Origin: Actinomycetota bacterium
Lineage (GTDB): Bacteria; Actinomycetota; Acidimicrobiia; Spongiisociales; ZC4RG35
Direction of reading: 5' to 3'
NCBI GenBank assembly: GCA_022615295.1
Contig: JAKEHF010000110.1
Location: forward strand, 1-16,863
DNA: 16,863 bases
A program made the position numbers and the translations under genes. Positions 14,066 through 16,863 of this stretch are shown here, one piece after another (the stretch's first letter is position 1; every line of letters starts with the position of its first letter). The notes beneath the pieces were generated by a model. That model was not told the DNA's origin. It did no database searches and worked only from the letters and a program-made list of their open reading frames with translations.

Positions 14066-15191
14066 AGTCCACCAGCCTCGGCGGGCGGTCCGGGTCGGCG
14101 CAGGCCGGGCAGGCCGGGTCACGATCCACCACGAGGGTCGTGAACTCCTCCTCGAGGGCGTCGTAGACCAGGAGACGACCTTTCAGCGTGTCCCCAATCC
14201 CGAGGAGGACCTTGATCGCCTCCATCGCCTGGATCGTCCCGATCACCCCGGGGAGGACGCCGAGGACACCGGCATCGGCACAGGAAGGGGCCAGCTCCGG
14301 GGGTGGGGGAAGACGGTGCAGACAGCGATAGCAGGGCCCGTCGTAGGGCACGAAGACGCTGGCCTGGCCCTCGAAGCGGAAGATCGACCCGTGGATCGAG
14401 GGGATGCGGAGTCGCAGACAGACATCGTTGACAAGATAGCGGGTGGGGAAGTTGTCGCCCCCATCGACGACGAGGTCATACCCGGAGACGATCGACTCGG
14501 CGTTGGCCGCGGTGAGACGAGCCCGATGGGTCTCCACCTTCACGTCGGGATTGAGCCCGACCAGGGTCTCCCGGGCCGACTCGACCTTGGGCATGGCCAC
14601 CCGGTCCAGATTGTGATGGACCTGCCGCTGCAGGTTGGTGGTGTCGACGACATCGTCGTCGACGACCCCGATCGTTCCCACTCCGGCCGCGGCGAGATAG
14701 ATGGCCGCCGGGGACCCGAGACCACCCGCCCCCACTATCAACACCCGGGAGCCGAGCAGTCTCATCTGACCGGGCTCGCCCACCTCGGGGAGCCGGACAT
14801 GTCTGGCGTATCTCCTCCGCTGGTCCTGGGTGAGGCCGGCGGGATCGCCCCAGGGGTGGCCGGCCCGTTTCCAAGACTCGAACCCCCCGGCCAGCGAGGA
14901 GACCCGCAGGTAGCCCATCTCGAGCAGGGGCAGAGCGGCCAAGGCTGACCTGGAGCCACCCGAGCAATAGAGGACTATCTCGACGCCATGGTCGGTCACC
15001 AACCCCTCGATGTCCCTCTCGAGGAGGCCACGGGGCAGTAGCAGCGCACCGGGAATGACCCCGTCGTGGTGCTCGTCGGGCTCCCGGACGTCGATGACCG
15101 TCACCGATCCGATGCTGGCCCGGAGCTCGTCGGGGCTGGTCTCCTTGATGCGGGTCTTGGCCGCGGCAACCAGGTCCCGGTAACCGGTCAT
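14037..15191 (-). CDS. Rhodanese-E1 fusion: sulfur-carrier adenylyltransferase/sulfurtransferase (MoeZ/ThiF-like)
   Basis: A 384-aa cytoplasmic enzyme that adenylates the C-terminal Gly-Gly of a ubiquitin-like sulfur carrier and delivers sulfur to it. A rhodanese domain comes first (about 18-115; active-site Cys76 in YCSGGSRS). A ThiF/MoeB E1 domain follows (about 120-384). It has the nucleotide loop GAGGLGS (154-160), Asp in VVDDDVVDTTNLQRQ, DGGDNFPTRYLVND, a zinc site made of CYRC (287/290) and CPAC (361/364), and the conserved Cys304 in SCADAGVLGVLPG. The rhodanese lies N-terminal, whereas mycobacterial MoeZ has it at the C-terminus. The frame reaches 15539, but ATG 15191 overlaps the aceE stop by 4 nt (ATGA) and begins the conserved protein. 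It is co-translated with the JAMM gene downstream. Confidence 0.9.
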   Translation of the reverse strand: MTGYRDLVAAAKTRIKETSPDELRASIGSVTVIDVREPDEHHDGVIPGALLLPRGLLERDIEGLVTDHGVEIVLYCSGGSRSALAALPLLEMGYLRVSSLAGGFESWKRAGHPWGDPAGLTQDQRRRYARHVRLPEVGEPGQMRLLGSRVLIVGAGGLGSPAAIYLAAAGVGTIGVVDDDVVDTTNLQRQVHHNLDRVAMPKVESARETLVGLNPDVKVETHRARLTAANAESIVSGYDLVVDGGDNFPTRYLVNDVCLRLRIPSIHGSIFRFEGQASVFVPYDGPCYRCLHRLPPPPELAPSCADAGVLGVLPGVIGTIQAMEAIKVLLGIGDTLKGRLLVYDALEEEFTTLVVDRDPACPACADPDRPPRLVDYDDACRPVA

Positions 15192-15853
15192 AGGTGGCTC
15201 CGGGCCGGATCGGGGTTGTCGGGGTCGATGTCGTAACGCTTGTAAGCGTCCTGCACGGCAAAGACCTCGATGTCGTCTGCCGCCGCCAGGGCGCTCAGGG
15301 AGGCGGCGACCACGTGACCGGTGTCGGTCTCGAAGAAACGACGCAGCGCGGACCGGGAGTCCGAACGGCCGTAGCCGTCGGTACCGAGCACCGTGTAGCT
15401 GCCCGGGACCCACCGGGCCACCTGGTCGGGGACGAGGCTCATATAGTCGGTCACCGCCACGGTTGGTCCAGGGGCGGAAGCGAGGAGGCGAGTAACCAAC
15501 GGCACCCTGGGCTCGTCCTCGGGATGGAGCCGGTTGCACCGCTCCGCGGCGAGGGCCTCCTCACGGAGCAGCTTGTACGAGGTGGCCGACCACAGCTCGG
15601 CCCCGACCCCGTAGTGCTCGGCGAGCTCTGTCTGTGCCTCCCGGGCAGCGAGGTTGGCGGTACCGGAGAAGAGGAGCTTCAGGTGGCTCGTCGTTCCCTC
15701 CGGCGCCGGCGCCCACAGATAGAGGCCTTCCACGATCCCGCGATCGACACCCTCGGGTTTGGGGGGCTGGGAGTGGTTCTCGTTGTAGAGGGTGAGGTAG
15801 TAGAAGACGTCGTCGGGCTCCGGCCCGTACATGCGCCGGATCCCGTCCTCCAC
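15188..15853 (-). pseudogene. aceE: Pyruvate dehydrogenase E1 component, C-terminal ~218 residues only
   Basis: The last quarter of the homodimeric E1 of the pyruvate dehydrogenase complex, which decarboxylates pyruvate with thiamine diphosphate. Clear landmarks are VEDGIRRMYGPEPDDVFYY, LTLYNEN, GLYLWAPAPEG, GVGAELWSATSYKLLREEA, HPEDEPRVPLVTRLL, VPDQVARWVPGSYTVLGTDG and GRSDSRSALRRFF. The full protein has about 900 residues. Upstream of VEDG the reading frame passes directly into the thioredoxin-like protein, so only the transketolase C-terminal domain is present and no TPP site. The stop overlaps the rhodanese-E1 start, showing that this end belongs to the actinobacterial block. The break lies within about 15 bp of 15850. 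The in-frame fusion to an exported protein makes no functional sense and looks like a join between two genomes. Confidence 0.85.
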
Positions 15854-16762
15854 GATCAAGGTCATTGTGGCCGACTTGACTTCCTTCTTGCCGATGATGC
15901 CATCTTCGCTCGTCAGAGCACGGCGTGGCGACAGATGAAAGCGGGCCATGCGCTCGGCGATGGACTGGGCCACCTCCGCCTTCGCGCCCACCACCGGGTT
16001 GGCCGGCACCAGCGCTTGCCATTCCTCCTTGGTGAGCCACATGTATTCGGTGTTCGGCGAGAGCATGAAGGTAAAGATTTGGCGAAAATCCTCCTTCTTG
16101 GCGTGGCGCAGTTGGGCCTTGTCGTCCCGACTCATGAAGCGTCCATGAACCTTGAGAGTGAGTCCCCCCTCGGGGGGCGCGGGGATCACCCGTTCGGACG
16201 GTTTCAGGTCGGCAACTTTGACGGCCCCCGGCTCACGCTCGTCCTTCGGCAGTTTGTTGAACGCCTCCAGCACCTTGGCGGATGGCGCGCCGCCCAGCAG
16301 CTTGCCGCTGGCCGACACGCAACTCATGTAGCCGCTGCTCGTCACCCATTGGACGTCGGCCGCGCGAAGAAATTCCCCTTCCGGATTCTTCGCTCCCTTC
16401 ACCTCCGTCGGCACCGCCGCCGCGATGAAGTGCTTCTTGATGTGATCAATCTTGGCATCGGTCCACTGAGAGGGCTCACGGCCCCCGCGACCTGCCGTTC
16501 AGCATCCCGCCGCGGGCGCTCCACCGCTGCCAGCCCAGATAAAGAGCGGCTTGCCTTCCTTCGCGGCCCTTTGCCGCGCCTCCCAGACGCTGGGATACCA
16601 GTCGATCTCCATCCAGCGCGATTCGCCGGCCTGCGGCTTGATTAGCCGGTGCAGCTGGTCGAACTGATCGGAAGCGATGGCCTTGGGCTCATCCGCTTGC
16701 AGCGTTCCGGCGGACATTCCCGCAGTTAGCGTGAGCACGCATAGAAATCGACAGTAATTCAT
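15848..16762 (-). CDS. Secreted thioredoxin-like protein with in-frame TGA: candidate selenoprotein, 3' end missing
   Basis: The ATG at 16762 follows AAGGTGAG by 5-6 nt. A signal peptide (MNYCRFLCVLTLTAGMSAG to LQA, about residues 1-23) leads into a thioredoxin-like start: VWEARQRAAKEGKPLFIWAGSGG, then APAAGC. At codon 88 there is a TGA (16499-16501) exactly where thioredoxin folds carry the CxxC. The same frame continues without another stop for ~216 codons (GRGGREPSQWTDAKIDHIKKHF, SGYMSCVSASGKLLGG, KLPKDERE, GLTLKVHGRFMSRDD, TFMLSPNTEYMWLTKEEW) until the aceE join at about 15850. The frame and the homologous-looking protein persist on both sides of TGA, and a SECIS-like hairpin follows, so Sec decoding (a Cys-Sec pair) is the leading reading. 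A nonsense mutation or sequencing error is the alternative. The family is one I associate with Planctomycetes/Verrucomicrobia, where it is annotated as hypothetical. Confidence 0.6.
16460..16501 (-). promoter_or_regulatory. Putative bacterial SECIS element with its UGA codon
   Basis: Immediately after TGA (16499-16501), a two-part stem can be drawn. The lower stem is GGTC (16489-16492) with GACC (16460-16463). An internal loop of 2/6 nt follows. The upper stem is GGGGGC (16481-16486) with GCCCTC (16470-16475), six pairs including one G-U, capped by the 5-nt loop CGTGA. The loop starts 18 nt after TGA and has G at its second position. Both meet the published bacterial SECIS rules (distance 16-37 nt; G among the first two loop bases). 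A competing ACGGC/GCCGT stem also exists. Folding was done by eye in GC-rich DNA. Confidence 0.5.
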
Positions 16763-16776
16763 GAATTCTCACCTTT

Positions 16777-16799
16777 CTGATCGCAGATCATGCGATCGG
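16777..16799 (-). promoter_or_regulatory. Dyad in the 5' leader of the thioredoxin-like gene
   Basis: GATCGCA and TGCGATC (16779-16797) form a perfect 7-bp stem around a 5-nt loop, extendable to 9 pairs with one G-U. It sits just upstream of the ribosome-binding site AAGGTGAG. A TTGACA at about 16836-16841 could be a -35, but no good -10 is seen. The dyad may be an operator or a leader hairpin. The sequence beyond, to 16863, shows no gene. Confidence 0.4.
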
Positions 16800-16863
16800 T
16801 TACCAGACATTCCACGGAAAGAACCTCAAGCAACCTTGTCAACTTGCGATGCAGAAGGTCGGC

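Noticed and set aside
13953..14948. 331-aa open frame on the + strand
   Set aside because: It is antisense to the rhodanese-E1 gene, which has all its catalytic motifs.
15192..15539. N-terminal extension of the rhodanese-E1 frame
   Set aside because: This 116-residue stretch is Arg/Pro-rich antisense-like sequence inside the AceE coding region; the ATG at 15191 with ATGA overlap is the credible start.
15194..16645. 483-aa open frame on the + strand
   Set aside because: It is antisense to the AceE fragment and the thioredoxin-like gene, both clearly recognisable, and crosses the chimeric join; its composition is that of a shadow frame.

Overview
The window looks like metagenome-derived DNA. 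Most of it reads as a high-GC actinobacterium, probably an Acidimicrobiia-type lineage. The signs are GC-rich codons, many lipoproteins, a DUF222/HNH gene of the 13E12 type under a GAAC-N4-GTTC SOS box, a homodimeric-type pyruvate dehydrogenase E1, and a MoeZ-like rhodanese/E1 gene next to a JAMM protease. The last ~1 kb (about 15850-16863) is different. It encodes a secreted thioredoxin-like protein of a type I associate with Planctomycetes/Verrucomicrobia, and it is joined in frame to the middle of the pyruvate dehydrogenase gene. No tRNA, rRNA or CRISPR was seen.

Layout. (1) 1-1197, + strand: a cupredoxin lipoprotein and a NosD-like beta-helix lipoprotein whose 3' end is missing. (2) about 1195-1627: an internal piece of an IS481-type transposase without ends. 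(3) 1628-9569, all - strand: a truncated, frameshifted Rieske-TPP enzyme; then, in transcription order from about 8 kb downward, an operon of two tandem copies of a [secreted 4-Cys protein + lipoprotein] pair followed by a peptidoglycan-binding adaptor, an ABC ATPase and a MacB/FtsX permease. Further upstream lie a small lipoprotein and a four-helix membrane protein. (4) 9570-9984: a gene-poor junction. (5) 9985-10598, + strand: the 3' part of a multicopper oxidase, with a frameshift. (6) 10595-15860, - strand: lipid-anchored amidohydrolase with a discoidin domain, SOS-controlled DUF222/HNH protein, JAMM protease, rhodanese-E1 enzyme, and the C-terminal part of AceE. (7) 15850-16863: the thioredoxin-like gene.

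Two things stand out. First, the thioredoxin-like gene at the right end has a single in-frame TGA directly after a Cys codon. A hairpin immediately downstream fits the published bacterial SECIS pattern, so this is a candidate selenoprotein. Second, the duplicated secreted-protein/lipoprotein pair with its own MacB-type export machinery looks like a coherent and, to me, unrecognised secretion or antagonism cassette.

The cupredoxin, NosD-like and multicopper oxidase genes share strand and copper theme but are separated by about 8.8 kb, and both facing ends are truncated. This suggests one copper-oxidase locus split by an inserted or misassembled segment. Four abrupt gene-to-gene joins (about 1197, 1627, 9983 and 15850) mean that contig chimerism must be excluded before biology is built on any link across them.
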